Source: Spirosoma sp. (GTDB lineage: Bacteria > Bacteroidota > Bacteroidia > Cytophagales > Spirosomataceae). Taken from it: a stretch of DNA of 64,000 nucleotides. The notes beneath the pieces are model-generated. The model was given only the letters and a program-made list of their open reading frames with translations, did no database searches and was not told where the DNA came from. Location of the stretch: positions 372,001 through 436,000 of the forward strand of contig NZ_JAPLET010000015.1 in NCBI RefSeq assembly GCF_026391055.1, read 5' to 3'. Positions 8,223 to 17,237 of this stretch are shown here, one piece after another (position 1 is the first letter of the stretch; every line of letters starts with the position of its first letter). The position numbers and the translations under genes were made by a program.

Positions 8223-10340
8223 ATGAAACGGACTTGTCAACTGTTCATCTTTTCCTTCGCGCTCTATAGCATGACCCAGGCACAACCGATAACCCCGCCC
8301 AGAGCGGCTGTCAAACCCAAAGAACTGATTACGAACGGTCATAAACGGATCGACAAGTACTACTACCTCAACGAACGCGAAAACCCGGAGGTGATCAAAT
8401 ATCTGACCGAGGAAAATGCTTATGTCGATCAGGTGCTGGCTCCGGTCAAAGATCTTCAGACCAAGTTGTTTGAGGAGATGAAAGGGCGCATTAAGCAACA
8501 GGACGAATCGGTGCCCTACAAAGAAGGTAACTATTATTACTACACTCGCTTCATAACAGGGGGCGAGTACCCGATCTACTGTCGTAAAAAAGGTTCGCTT
8601 CAAGGTGCCGAGGAAATCATGTTTGATGGAAACATGATGGCAAAAGGGCATAACTATTACCAACTGGGTGGTTTTGAAGTATCGGACAACGACGAACTGG
8701 CCATTTTTGCCGAAGACACCGTTAGCCGTCGGCTCTATACCCTGCGGGTGAAAAACCTGAAGACGGGTAAAATGTATCCCGAAGCTATTCCCAATACGGA
8801 AGCAGGCAGCTTTGCTTGGGCTACGGATAACAAGACGCTGTTCTATATCAAAAAAGACCCACAAACCCTCCTTGGTTATCAGGTTTACCGGCATGTGCTG
8901 GGTACGGATGCAAAAAACGATGTGCTGGTCTATGAAGAAAAAGACAACCAGTTTTACATGGGGCTGGGCCGGTCGAAATCAAAGAAATACATAACGATCG
9001 GCTCGGATCATAATGGCGTCGCCACCGAATACCGGTTACTGGAAGCCAGCAAACCACTGGGTGAGTTTGTTACGTTCCTGCCCCGACAGAAAGGGCACGA
9101 GTACGACATTGTTCATTACAAAGACAAGTTTTACGTCCGCACGAACTGGAAAGCCGAGAACTTCCGCCTGATGGAGGTTCCGGAAGGTAAAACCAATGAC
9201 CGAAATGCCTGGAAAGAAGTGATTCCCCACCGGGCCGACGTGTATCTGGAGAATATGGACATCTTCGCCAATCACCTCGTATTGGGCGAACGCAAAGACG
9301 GGCTGACCAATATCCGGGTCATCAATCAGAAAACGGGTGCCGACGAATACCTCGATTTCGGCGAAGCGGCCTACGTGGCGGGCATCAGTTACAACCCCGA
9401 TTTCAATACCAATGTGCTGCGGTACGGCTATTCGTCGCTCACAACGCCCAGCTCTACCTTCGACTACAACATGGACACGAAGGAGAAAACGCTGAAGAAG
9501 CAACAGGAAGTACTGGGTGGATTCGACAAGAACAACTACGTATCGGAGCGGTTTTTTGCTACTGCCCGCGATGGCGTGAAAGTGCCCGTTTCGCTGGTGT
9601 ACCGCAAGGGCACGAAGAAGGACGGCTCGGCTCCTTTGCTTCAGTACTCCTACGGTTCGTACGGCTACTCCACCGATCCCGGCTTTAGTTCAACCCGCCT
9701 GAGCCTGCTCGACCGTGGCTTTATCTTCGCCATTGCCCACATTCGGGGCGGGCAGGAAATGGGTCGGCACTGGTACGAAGACGGCAAGATGCTCAAGAAG
9801 AAAAACACCTTCAATGACTTTGTAGACGTGTCGGAATACCTCATCAAGAACAAATACACCAGCGCCGACAAGCTGTTTGCCATGGGCGGCAGCGCGGGTG
9901 GTTTGCTGATGGGTGCCGTTATTAACCAGGCTCCGCAACTGTACCGGGGTGTGGTGGCGGCTGTACCCTTTGTGGATGTGGTGACGACCATGCTCGACGA
10001 AAGTATTCCGCTCACCACGGGTGAGTTTGAAGAGTGGGGTAACCCGAAAAACAAGGAGTATTACGACTACATGCTATCATACTCGCCCTACGATAACGTG
10101 GAGAAAAAAGCATACCCGAACCTGCTTGTGACTACGGGTCTGCACGATTCGCAGGTGCAGTATTGGGAACCCGCCAAATGGGTAGCCAAACTGCGTGACA
10201 TGAAAACGGATAATAATCAGCTTCTGCTCCATACGAACATGGAAGCGGGTCACGGTGGTGCCTCGGGCCGATTCCAGGCATTAAAAGAGATAGCGCTGGA
10301 ATACGCCTTCATGCTCAATCTGGTTGGCGAGCGGCAGTAA
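8223..10340 (+). CDS. S9A prolyl oligopeptidase family, oligopeptidase B-like, secreted
   Basis: A 705-residue serine peptidase with a signal peptide (residues 1-20, ending MTQAQ). A seven-bladed propeller region (about 80-430) is followed by an alpha/beta-hydrolase domain. The catalytic triad can be placed: Ser557 in GGSAGG, Asp642 in HDSQVQYWEPAKW and His677 in AGHGG. The DSQVQYWEPAKW stretch is typical of oligopeptidase B, which cuts peptides after basic residues, but specificity is inferred from this similarity only. It is followed by two copies of a 19-nt repeat. Confidence 0.9.
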   Translation: MKRTCQLFIFSFALYSMTQAQPITPPRAAVKPKELITNGHKRIDKYYYLNERENPEVIKYLTEENAYVDQVLAPVKDLQTKLFEEMKGRIKQQDESVPYKEGNYYYYTRFITGGEYPIYCRKKGSLQGAEEIMFDGNMMAKGHNYYQLGGFEVSDNDELAIFAEDTVSRRLYTLRVKNLKTGKMYPEAIPNTEAGSFAWATDNKTLFYIKKDPQTLLGYQVYRHVLGTDAKNDVLVYEEKDNQFYMGLGRSKSKKYITIGSDHNGVATEYRLLEASKPLGEFVTFLPRQKGHEYDIVHYKDKFYVRTNWKAENFRLMEVPEGKTNDRNAWKEVIPHRADVYLENMDIFANHLVLGERKDGLTNIRVINQKTGADEYLDFGEAAYVAGISYNPDFNTNVLRYGYSSLTTPSSTFDYNMDTKEKTLKKQQEVLGGFDKNNYVSERFFATARDGVKVPVSLVYRKGTKKDGSAPLLQYSYGSYGYSTDPGFSSTRLSLLDRGFIFAIAHIRGGQEMGRHWYEDGKMLKKKNTFNDFVDVSEYLIKNKYTSADKLFAMGGSAGGLLMGAVINQAPQLYRGVVAAVPFVDVVTTMLDESIPLTTGEFEEWGNPKNKEYYDYMLSYSPYDNVEKKAYPNLLVTTGLHDSQVQYWEPAKWVAKLRDMKTDNNQLLLHTNMEAGHGGASGRFQALKEIALEYAFMLNLVGERQ

Positions 10341-10353
10341 GTTTCGTCTGGGC

Positions 10354-10410
10354 CAATCTGGAGATTGGCCCACTTTTGTTAATGATAGAGTCAATCTGGA
10401 GATTGGCCCA
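10354..10410. repeat. Two 19-nt direct repeats containing a short palindrome
   Basis: CAATCTGGAGATTGGCCCA occurs at 10354-10372 and again at 10392-10410. The first copy is preceded by GGC, forming GGCCAATCT-GG-AGATTGGCC, a 9-bp stem. It lies between the S9 peptidase stop and the next gene on the same strand. It may act as a processing or termination hairpin that has been duplicated. Confidence 0.8.
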
Positions 10411-10430
10411 AACAGTGAGCACTACGTGTA

Positions 10431-11951
10431 ATGACTTCCCTTTCCCACTATTACCATTGGTTTCTGGCCGTTGCTACGCTTGCTATACTTATTGGCAGTT
10501 GTCAGTCAGGACAGGAAAACGACCCGCTTGTAGCGGAAGGGAAACGACTGGCTGAACAACACTGCGGAAATTGCCACCTCGTACCGGCGCCCCAACTACT
10601 CGACAAGGGGACCTGGACGAAGCATGTATTGCCTGCAATGGCGTCGAACTTGGGGCTGGAAGTGTACCCGGATGGATTATATTATGCCGGGCCGAATGCC
10701 GCTATTTCGTTCGACAACTGGCAGAAATTGATCGCGTATTACCAGACGCTGGCGCCGGAAACGCTTAAGCCTGCCAATAAGCCAGAGCCCGTTAGGGATG
10801 ACTGGGCTATGTTTTCGCTCGAAAAGCCGCAGCCTGATACGACAAAAACGGCCATGACGACGCTGGTGGCAATGGATACCATCGGGCACCAGCTTTACAC
10901 CAGCGATGCGCTGCGGAGTGACGTAACGCGCTGGGACAAGCACCTCAACCCAACGCTATTCCGGCAGTTTAACTCGGCGGCTGTCGATGCACAGTTTTTT
11001 CGCGATGAGCGAGGGCAGGAGCGTAGCCTGTTTACGACGCTGGGCACCATGCAGGCGGCCGATATTGCCAGAGGAGAGCTGGTTTCACTGGGGTTAACTG
11101 CCTCCAAAGGCACGGACCTGTCGACCATCGCGATGCAACTGCCCCGCCCACTGAAATCGCTGCCCGTAGATGTCAACAAAGATGGACTGACTGATTGGGT
11201 CGTTTGTGGATTCGGACATACGACGGGCGGGCTGTACTGGCTGAAACAGCAGCCTAATCACCAGTTTACGAAGATGACCATTAAAGAAGTGCCTGGCGCG
11301 AGTCAGGCCATTACGGGTGATTTTAATAGCGACGGCTGGCCCGATCTGATGGTGCTGTTCGCCCACGCCGACGAGGGTATCTGGCTTTTTCAGAACGACA
11401 AAAAAGGAGGCTTTACAGAGAAAAATCTGCTTCGGTTTCCATCGGTCTACGGCTCTACTAGTTTCCAGTTGGTTGATTTCAACAAAGATGGTAAACTGGA
11501 TATTCTGTACACCTGTGGCGACAACAGCGATTATTCTAAAATCATGAAGCCCTACCACGGGCTGTATATTTACCTGAATCAGGGCAACTTTGCCTATAAG
11601 CAGGCATATTTCTACCCCATAAATGGCTGCACCAAAGCCATCGCCACCGATTTCGATAAGGATGGCGACCTCGATATCGCCACCATTGCCTTCTTCGCTG
11701 ATTTCAAGAATAACCCGGCCGAAGGGTTTCTATATCTCGAGCAGCAGAAGCCCCTTCAATTCCAACCTCATGCCGTTCCCGTCAGCGCCTATGGCCGCTG
11801 GATTTGCATGGACGTGAACGACATTGACCAGGATGGCGACGCCGATATTGTGCTGGGGAACTTCTCAAAAACGTTTGTGATTCAGGAAGGGCTGAAACCA
11901 ACCTGGGACACGCATCTGCCGTTAATTGTACTGAAGAATAAGACGCAATAG
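10431..11951 (+). CDS. Lipoprotein with cytochrome c motif and VCBS/FG-GAP repeats
   Basis: A 506-residue secreted protein. The lipobox LIGSC places Cys24 as the lipidation site. A single haem-c site CGNCH at 45-49 sits in a small mono-haem cytochrome-like domain (about 30-110). The rest is a propeller-like set of Asp-rich calcium-binding loops: DVNKDGLTD, DFNSDGWPD, DFNKDGKLD, DFDKDGDLD and DIDQDGDAD. The combination suggests a cell-surface electron-transfer or binding protein. A Met ligand in the haem domain is plausible (PAMASNLG) but not proven. It converges with the Gfo/Idh gene across a shared hairpin. Confidence 0.85.
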   Translation: MTSLSHYYHWFLAVATLAILIGSCQSGQENDPLVAEGKRLAEQHCGNCHLVPAPQLLDKGTWTKHVLPAMASNLGLEVYPDGLYYAGPNAAISFDNWQKLIAYYQTLAPETLKPANKPEPVRDDWAMFSLEKPQPDTTKTAMTTLVAMDTIGHQLYTSDALRSDVTRWDKHLNPTLFRQFNSAAVDAQFFRDERGQERSLFTTLGTMQAADIARGELVSLGLTASKGTDLSTIAMQLPRPLKSLPVDVNKDGLTDWVVCGFGHTTGGLYWLKQQPNHQFTKMTIKEVPGASQAITGDFNSDGWPDLMVLFAHADEGIWLFQNDKKGGFTEKNLLRFPSVYGSTSFQLVDFNKDGKLDILYTCGDNSDYSKIMKPYHGLYIYLNQGNFAYKQAYFYPINGCTKAIATDFDKDGDLDIATIAFFADFKNNPAEGFLYLEQQKPLQFQPHAVPVSAYGRWICMDVNDIDQDGDADIVLGNFSKTFVIQEGLKPTWDTHLPLIVLKNKTQ

Positions 11952-11985
11952 GTGTAACAAACAGCATATTGCTGTGTGTTACACC
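11951..11985. terminator. Hairpin between two convergent genes
   Basis: GGTGTAAC (11951-11958) pairs with GTTACACC (11978-11985), and the inner ACAGC pairs with GCTGT. The hairpin spans the 27-nt gap between the lipoprotein gene and the Gfo/Idh gene and reaches into both stop codons. There is no clear U-tract on either side, so its role as a bidirectional terminator is inferred from position. Confidence 0.5.
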
Positions 11986-13262
11986 AAATCCCACCCCTTC
12001 CGGTATTCCCTCGATAACATGGCATTAGCTTCAGGATTATGGCGGAACTTCTCTTTGTGAGCGTTCCATTCCAGTGGCTGGCCGAGACGGTAAGAGATCA
12101 GGCCGAGGTGCATGGGCATGGTCATCATGCGGGCGTAGGCCAGACTGGATTCCGGCTGCTGGCGCGATTTAACCGCATCGACAAAGTTCTGCTGGTGCCC
12201 CGGCGACCGTTGCAGCGTAATGGGGATTTCGGGAACGTCGTTCATGAACACGCCGTTGATGGTGAGTTCCCGCGTGTTATAATCGCAGAGAAGTGTTCCT
12301 TTGTCGCCTTCGAAATACGCACCAATGCCTCGTTTTTCGGCACCGGGTACATTGGGTGGGGTACTGGCCCAGTGGAGATTCAAGCCCTCAAATTCGTAGT
12401 CGATGTCGATCCATTTAGGAGCATCGCCGATCCCCTCCGGGGCTTCGCCTTTAGCGCTCACCCGTTTTAGTCCGGTCGGGTTGATGGCCCACCAGACCAC
12501 ATCGGCAATGTGGCACCAGAAATCCTGAAACACCCCGCCCGAGTAATCCAGAAAATAGCGGTAAGTGAAATGGCAACGCTCGGGCGTATACAATGAAACC
12601 GGGGCCGGCCCCTGCCACATATCCCAGTTGAGCGTCGATGGGGGCGTTTGGTACTGCGCTGGGCCAAGCACTGGCGGGAAACCTGTTTTCCAGAGCCGGA
12701 CGGTATGTACTTTGCCAATGGCCCCCGACTGAATCAGTTCCACAACCCGGTGGTAATTGTCGCCCGCGTGAATCTGGGTACCGAGCTGAAAAATCCGGTC
12801 GTAGCGTTTCTGGGCTTTCAGCATCTGCTGCCCTTCCCGAACATTGTATGAAAGTGGTTTTTCACCATATACATCTTTCCCAGCCTGAAACGCCATGATG
12901 GCTACCTGCGCATGCCAATGGTCGGGGGTAGCGCAGGTAATGGCGTCGATGTCTTTGCGGTCGAGGAGGTAGCGGAAGTCGGAATAGGTTTTAGCCGTTG
13001 TGTCCGGGTGGATTTTCTGTAAGGTGTTTAACGCTTTATCGAGGTGGGTCTGGTCCAGGTCGCAGAGGCCCACTACATCGACTTCGGGCAGGTTGGCGAA
13101 CCAGTTGAGGTGGTTGGTGCCCATGCCGTTCACACCAATATGGGCTACCCGGAGCTTGTCGCTGGGCGCGACTTTACGTTTAAAGCTGGGAAACAGGGCT
13201 AAACTTAAGGCAGCCGCGCTACCTTGTTTGATAAAATTACGGCGGTTCGACTGGAGCGTCAT
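11979..13262 (-). CDS. Gfo/Idh/MocA family oxidoreductase, Tat-exported
   Basis: A 427-residue protein with a twin-arginine leader (SNRRNFIKQG, then AAALSLALF) and a Rossmann N-terminal domain starting LRVAHIGVNGMGTNHL. The EKP motif of the family is present (VYGEKPLSYN), and the C-terminal half is the alpha/beta domain of the family. These enzymes oxidise or reduce sugars and derivatives with NAD(P); exported members carry a tightly bound cofactor. The Met at 13260-13262 is chosen because it puts the Tat motif at the N-terminus; the longer frame adds 19 residues before it. It is a paralogue of the gene at 21831-23177. Confidence 0.9.
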   Translation of the reverse strand: MTLQSNRRNFIKQGSAAALSLALFPSFKRKVAPSDKLRVAHIGVNGMGTNHLNWFANLPEVDVVGLCDLDQTHLDKALNTLQKIHPDTTAKTYSDFRYLLDRKDIDAITCATPDHWHAQVAIMAFQAGKDVYGEKPLSYNVREGQQMLKAQKRYDRIFQLGTQIHAGDNYHRVVELIQSGAIGKVHTVRLWKTGFPPVLGPAQYQTPPSTLNWDMWQGPAPVSLYTPERCHFTYRYFLDYSGGVFQDFWCHIADVVWWAINPTGLKRVSAKGEAPEGIGDAPKWIDIDYEFEGLNLHWASTPPNVPGAEKRGIGAYFEGDKGTLLCDYNTRELTINGVFMNDVPEIPITLQRSPGHQQNFVDAVKSRQQPESSLAYARMMTMPMHLGLISYRLGQPLEWNAHKEKFRHNPEANAMLSREYRKGWDLV

Positions 13263-13397
13263 GGCAGTAGGAACAGAATGGGTTAACAGGCTTAGCTTAT
13301 TCTTTACCTTTAATGCCAAAATGCAGGTTATCTACTGGTTTACAGTTGATTTTGGAATGTTATGTATTAATTGGGAAGTTATAAGGTATGGTTCTAA

Positions 13398-13429
13398 AAA
13401 CCAGCAGGACCAATCGATCCTGCTGGTTT
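13398..13429 (-). terminator. Rho-independent terminator of the small lipoprotein gene
   Basis: AAACCAGCAGGA (13398-13409) pairs perfectly with TCCTGCTGGTTT (13418-13429) around an 8-nt loop. On the minus strand the stem is followed by a run of T (complement of AAAAA at 13396-13400). It is about 30 nt past the stop of the gene at 13461-13784. Confidence 0.8.
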
Positions 13430-13460
13430 CACTAGGTTAGACAACTCGTGGAACTTCTCG

Positions 13461-13784
13461 TTACTCTTTCCCCTTTGAAACCCGGATGGTTTGAGTCCGA
13501 ATTCCGAGAAGATACGAGCCGGGAATAGCAATGAGACCATCTCCGAAACTGGTAGTGGTTCGTATGGTGTAATTCTTTGACCCCCCCGCTAAGGCTTTCG
13601 AATCAACATTATTTAATGGCAGTAATCCCCAGAAAATATACCATTGTTTTTTCTTGGCATCATACTGACCAGGGCTTTTGCAGTCGCCTGGACCACCTGT
13701 GCCAACTGTATGCATGGTAGCATTACAACTCATCAGAATAGAACCCGATACAACTACGAATGTGGATAAAAGTGCTTTTTTCAT
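13461..13784 (-). CDS. Bor-like small lipoprotein
   Basis: A 107-residue lipoprotein. The signal peptide MKKALLSTFVVVSGSILMSC gives Cys20 as the lipidation site. The mature part holds YIFWGLLPLNNVDSKA and the TTTSFGDGLI region, a pattern seen in Bor/Iss-like lipoproteins of Bacteroidota. No function is known for these in the phylum. The Met at 13782-13784 is chosen because it begins a perfect lipoprotein signal; the longer frame adds 14 residues ahead of it. It is followed by a good terminator. Confidence 0.65.
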   Translation of the reverse strand: MKKALLSTFVVVSGSILMSCNATMHTVGTGGPGDCKSPGQYDAKKKQWYIFWGLLPLNNVDSKALAGGSKNYTIRTTTSFGDGLIAIPGSYLLGIRTQTIRVSKGKE

Positions 13785-14003
13785 GTAATGAATGTGTGAG
13801 ATAAAGGTGAGATGTGAACTATTCAATCAAAATAAAGCTGTATAAAACGCTTAGTCTTAGCTACGTTAGCTCAAGGTTCGCGCGTAAATAATGAACCTGA
13901 ATATACATCTTTATTAGTAAAGATGCTTTGATGTTAGCCAATTTGCGAATAATTGAATCTATAGGTGGGAAATTCTGTAGGTAGTTTTGTGAACAGCCAT
14001 TGA

Positions 14004-14738
14004 TTAGTAGGGTGCTCCAGAATAACGATATACCATTGTTCTGTTTGGTGATAATCGCTTAGCCCCAATTTTATGCCACATCAGGTAGGTCGCTAACACA
14101 AGAATATAGATAGTCAATAGGGTGTAGCTATTGCTTACTTTGCCAATATAGTGCAGCACCGTTGGTAATAAAACGGCCTGGGTTCGTACGACTATGTCGC
14201 TGGCTAATTTTGAGAACAACGTCAGCAGACCTACAAATAGAGGGATGCCAATATAAAAAGGGACAGGCTTTCCGGTTAGCATGGTTGTCGGGTCAGGTAA
14301 GATGGCATAATGCCAGAAAAACCATATCGTCCCGATGATCAACGCCTGCTGCCATTTGGTGAAAGGGGCCACGGCGTTTTGCAGATAATGCCGCCAGCCA
14401 AACTCCTCCCCCAGTGTATACGCGAATTGAGCTGCTATAAGACCTACGAAAGTTAACGTAGTCGGCTGCTTGCTTAGTAAAACAGGTACGAATAAGCTCA
14501 AAAAAGTGATGCCGAAGACAACAAGCGGTTTGCTGCCTGCCAAAGACAGGTTGAATGTGTTAGGGATGCCAAAAAGCCTGTAACAAACTAAGCCCGACAG
14601 TGCCGGACCGCAACCCGTCAGAACTTCTTTACCGTCAATGGTGAGCCATGTAAAGGGAGGGACGTACTGGTTAATTACCCATGAAAATACAAAGGCCAAA
14701 CCGGCAAATACAATGATTGGCAGTACAAGTTGTTTCAT
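14004..14738 (-). CDS. CPBP family intramembrane metalloprotease
   Basis: A 244-residue multi-pass membrane protein of the CAAX protease/bacteriocin-processing family. The EExxxR motif is EEFGWR (Glu111, Glu112, Arg116). A second motif is IWFFWHYA with His143; these residues supply the presumed metal site. About seven or eight hydrophobic segments can be counted. Bacterial members have roles in prenyl-protein processing, bacteriocin self-immunity and protein secretion; nothing in the neighbourhood narrows this. Confidence 0.85.
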   Translation of the reverse strand: MKQLVLPIIVFAGLAFVFSWVINQYVPPFTWLTIDGKEVLTGCGPALSGLVCYRLFGIPNTFNLSLAGSKPLVVFGITFLSLFVPVLLSKQPTTLTFVGLIAAQFAYTLGEEFGWRHYLQNAVAPFTKWQQALIIGTIWFFWHYAILPDPTTMLTGKPVPFYIGIPLFVGLLTLFSKLASDIVVRTQAVLLPTVLHYIGKVSNSYTLLTIYILVLATYLMWHKIGAKRLSPNRTMVYRYSGAPY

Positions 14739-14908
14739 TATGGTTTAAGACTGGCGGTTTTGTTTACTCGAATCGTTACTCTCTTCAGGTAAGGTCAGAC
14801 GTTGACCAGTAACCCGTTCGTAAGGAGCGTTTACCCGGTCGTAGGATGCCCTAGTAAAGAAGCTAAAATAAGTATAGACTGCCAGCTAAGTCAATAGGAG
14901 ATGGTCGG

Positions 14909-16057
14909 TCAATTGCCGCCATAGTCACCCATGTGGTCGCGCCAGACCGAATGCGGGTGTGGACTGGACGGAATGAGCGCCCCGCCCTGGTACGAAAACT
15001 CAATCCAGACACTTGGTCCATCAATGCGGATGTAATCATTTCGGGTATTGACAGCCGTCGTACCTGAATAAGCCACGTAGGTATTCGCTAATTCCGACGT
15101 ATACTTCGCCAGAACGATAGCCGCCAGCGATGGCTCCAGGTCATTGGTATATAACTTGAGGGCATTCAATACCAGCTTTTGCTTATCGGTACTCAGACTA
15201 CCTACGGACAACCCTACTTTGGTAGCCGGAAACTTACCGTCCTGACCCGGCCCCAGAATAAGGTCAGAAAACGTGGCAGCGAGTTTAGCGGTGGCCTGTT
15301 CGCTGCTGCTGAGGCCTGTTAGCAGGGCGGCAAAGACCTGGCGTTCCTGTTCAACGGGTTGATAGCTTCGGTTGTTGGCGGTTACCGCTGCCATGGGCTC
15401 TACGCCCCGGAAAGCGGGTGTAACCCCAATAAGCTGCCCGGCATTAAATACAAAGGGCTGGGTGTAATGATGGCCCGTAAAATGAATCTCCCACAAACCC
15501 GTTGTGCTGGGCGTACCCAGAAACGCGATATAGTAATACCCGGCTCCGAAAGTTGTTGGCTTGTTGATGGTTCCCAAATAGTCATCGGCGACCAGATCGC
15601 CCAACATTTCGTCATAGCCCTCATCGGTCACATTCAGGGCTAACAGGCTGCTCATCAAATTCTGAAAGGCTGCCAGTTGGCTACTAGTGAGGCTTCCGGT
15701 ATTGATGCCAACCCGAGGTACGTCGCCGGCTGGTAGATTTGACCATTTCTGAGCGTCGGTTTTGCTAAAACTCAGTTGTACGGCCGCTAACTGGGTACTG
15801 GTAAGGGTTGCTTTGAACGCTTCCGACAGGGTAACTATTTGCGCCAGCCCCGATTTACTCGAAACAGTTGTCGTGGCCGACAGGAAACTGGTGATTGAGG
15901 ACACCGTACCCGATATGGTGGTCGTTGATGTGCCTGGCGTAACGGTGGTGGTACTTGTCGGGTTACCTGGGGTAACTATCGTATCGTCGTTCTTTTTGCA
16001 TCCTGCCAAAATGGATAGCAAAAACAAGGAAATAGCCGTAACTAAAATAAATCTCAT
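14909..16057 (-). CDS. DUF3500 family lipoprotein
   Basis: A 382-residue lipoprotein with the signal MRFILVTAISLFLLSILAGC (Cys20), then a Thr/Ser/Pro-rich linker (about 25-60) and the DUF3500 domain. The ATLTSTQLAAVQLSF region, the GYYYIAFLGTPST stretch and the C-terminal WIEFSYQGG and SIWRD-like (SVWRDHMGDYG) ending are characteristic. The N-terminal Thr-rich linker suggests surface exposure. An in-frame GTG ten codons upstream is possible, but the ATG here starts a complete lipoprotein signal. Function of the family is unknown. Confidence 0.8.
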   Translation of the reverse strand: MRFILVTAISLFLLSILAGCKKNDDTIVTPGNPTSTTTVTPGTSTTTISGTVSSITSFLSATTTVSSKSGLAQIVTLSEAFKATLTSTQLAAVQLSFSKTDAQKWSNLPAGDVPRVGINTGSLTSSQLAAFQNLMSSLLALNVTDEGYDEMLGDLVADDYLGTINKPTTFGAGYYYIAFLGTPSTTGLWEIHFTGHHYTQPFVFNAGQLIGVTPAFRGVEPMAAVTANNRSYQPVEQERQVFAALLTGLSSSEQATAKLAATFSDLILGPGQDGKFPATKVGLSVGSLSTDKQKLVLNALKLYTNDLEPSLAAIVLAKYTSELANTYVAYSGTTAVNTRNDYIRIDGPSVWIEFSYQGGALIPSSPHPHSVWRDHMGDYGGN

Positions 16058-16178
16058 ACTTTTTGGTAAGTATAGTGTTATTGACACTACGGGCTAATTG
16101 GCTTCAGCGTTGCACTTACGAACAGAAAGGTTACAAGTTATGGACTATACACTGTATCATAAAGCACGAACAGCCAGG

Positions 16179-16712
16179 TTACCATACCGAATAAAGCATA
16201 CAGCCTATCAGGAATGGACTCCACCAAACCAGTAAACTCAGGCTTGCCCATAAGTAATAGCTACGATTTACAAACTCGCTTTCTGTCCGTTGCAGCCGAA
16301 CCCTTAGCTCCGCGAGGCTCAACTGATACATCTCTTGCTTAGTCAAATCACTTATTAAGGCGTTCTTCATCCGCAAACCAGCTTGAAAAGCCCTGTAACT
16401 CTGGCCAGGATACAGCATGACACCTACAGCCATCGCCCATAAGGTTAACAACCAGGGAAAATACAAGCGACCCCAACCCCCCGTGGCTATCTCCCAGCTT
16501 GACACCGAACTTTCGCCTAACCAGGACACATCGTATCCTGTCACTAAATGGCTGATGTCGTGCAGATAAATATTCTTGCGCCGGGATTCGAGGTTGGGCA
16601 GGGGAAGAGCAATAGAGCCAAACTTAATCATGTCCCATTTTTTGTTGATACCTCCTTCTTCACCATAGCCATGCTGATGATAGAAGTCGTTTAATGCGTG
16701 TTCAACGATCAT
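16179..16712 (-). CDS. Coq4-like membrane protein
   Basis: A 177-residue protein with the Coq4 metal-binding signature HDxxHx11E: His51-Asp52, His55 and Glu67 (HDISHLVTGYDVSWLGE). Two hydrophobic segments follow (about 84-103 and 150-173), separated by a charged stretch rich in Glu/Arg. True Coq4 takes part in ubiquinone synthesis and removes C1 from the quinone head group; Bacteroidota normally make menaquinone, so a different role is expected here. There is no neighbouring quinone or isoprenoid gene. The match to the motif is seen directly; function is unknown. Confidence 0.65.
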   Translation of the reverse strand: MIVEHALNDFYHQHGYGEEGGINKKWDMIKFGSIALPLPNLESRRKNIYLHDISHLVTGYDVSWLGESSVSSWEIATGGWGRLYFPWLLTLWAMAVGVMLYPGQSYRAFQAGLRMKNALISDLTKQEMYQLSLAELRVRLQRTESEFVNRSYYLWASLSLLVWWSPFLIGCMLYSVW

Positions 16713-16916
16713 GTGTCAAAGATTATGCTCTGTCAAGGCGTTTAGCCTGTCGTAAATAGCTGTGAGTTAACATTATAATGTACATCGCTTCCATTTTTAA
16801 CCCGTCAGCGATAACTTAATAAGTACGTAAAAGTAAGCGCAACTAATGAACAATTTAAGAATTTATGTATATAAAATTAATGTCGAAATGATTGCTGTAT
16901 GACATTCGTTTAGATT

Positions 16917-16975
16917 CATAGACCCGTGCCACGGTTATGTCATGATTTGTTGAGTAACCCTGATACGGGTCTATG
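16917..16975. repeat. Inverted repeat with nested inner stem
   Basis: CATAGACCCGT (16917-16927) pairs with ACGGGTCTATG (16965-16975). Inside the 37-nt loop, GGTTA can pair with TAACC. The layered structure could be a folded RNA in a long leader or another palindromic element; sequence alone does not decide. Confidence 0.5.
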
Positions 16976-17147
16976 GATGTCGAGTAGGTGAGCGATGCGT
17001 TTGTCCGTACATCAGGGCTATACATTCCGAAATTCCCCCAAAAAAAGACGGTAGGTTTTGCCGCAAAAGTGCTTCAACTCTATGATCGGGCTAACAAGTC
17101 GGTTTACCTTCATTTGCCTGGGATCTAGTTGGTTTAGTAGTACATTG

Positions 17148-17189
17148 TTCATCTTGCATACTGCCTTAATGGGTAGTACGCAAGATGAA
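17148..17189. repeat. Hairpin 50 nt upstream of the GH127 start
   Basis: TTCATCTTGC (17148-17157) pairs with GCAAGATGAA (17180-17189), and partial pairing continues inward (TACT with AGTA). It could be an operator or a leader hairpin for the downstream gene. Confidence 0.45.
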
Positions 17190-17237
17190 AGTCTAGACCG
17201 GGTAAGCCGCATTCTCCCGCCCGCTACCTTATCTCTT

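Larger units (their letters stand above)
16713..17237. other. 525-nt intergenic region with two hairpins ahead of the GH127 gene
   Basis: This AT-rich region separates the divergent Coq4-like and GH127 genes. It holds a long-range hairpin at 16917-16975 and a second one at 17148-17189, listed separately. An open frame extends upstream from the GH127 gene to 17058, but it encodes no signal peptide and is read as leader. No clear promoter could be picked by eye. Confidence 0.5.

Noticed and set aside
17058..17237. 60-residue N-terminal extension of the GH127 protein
   Set aside because: The extension has no export signal and would place the real signal peptide inside the protein; the leader also contains a hairpin.
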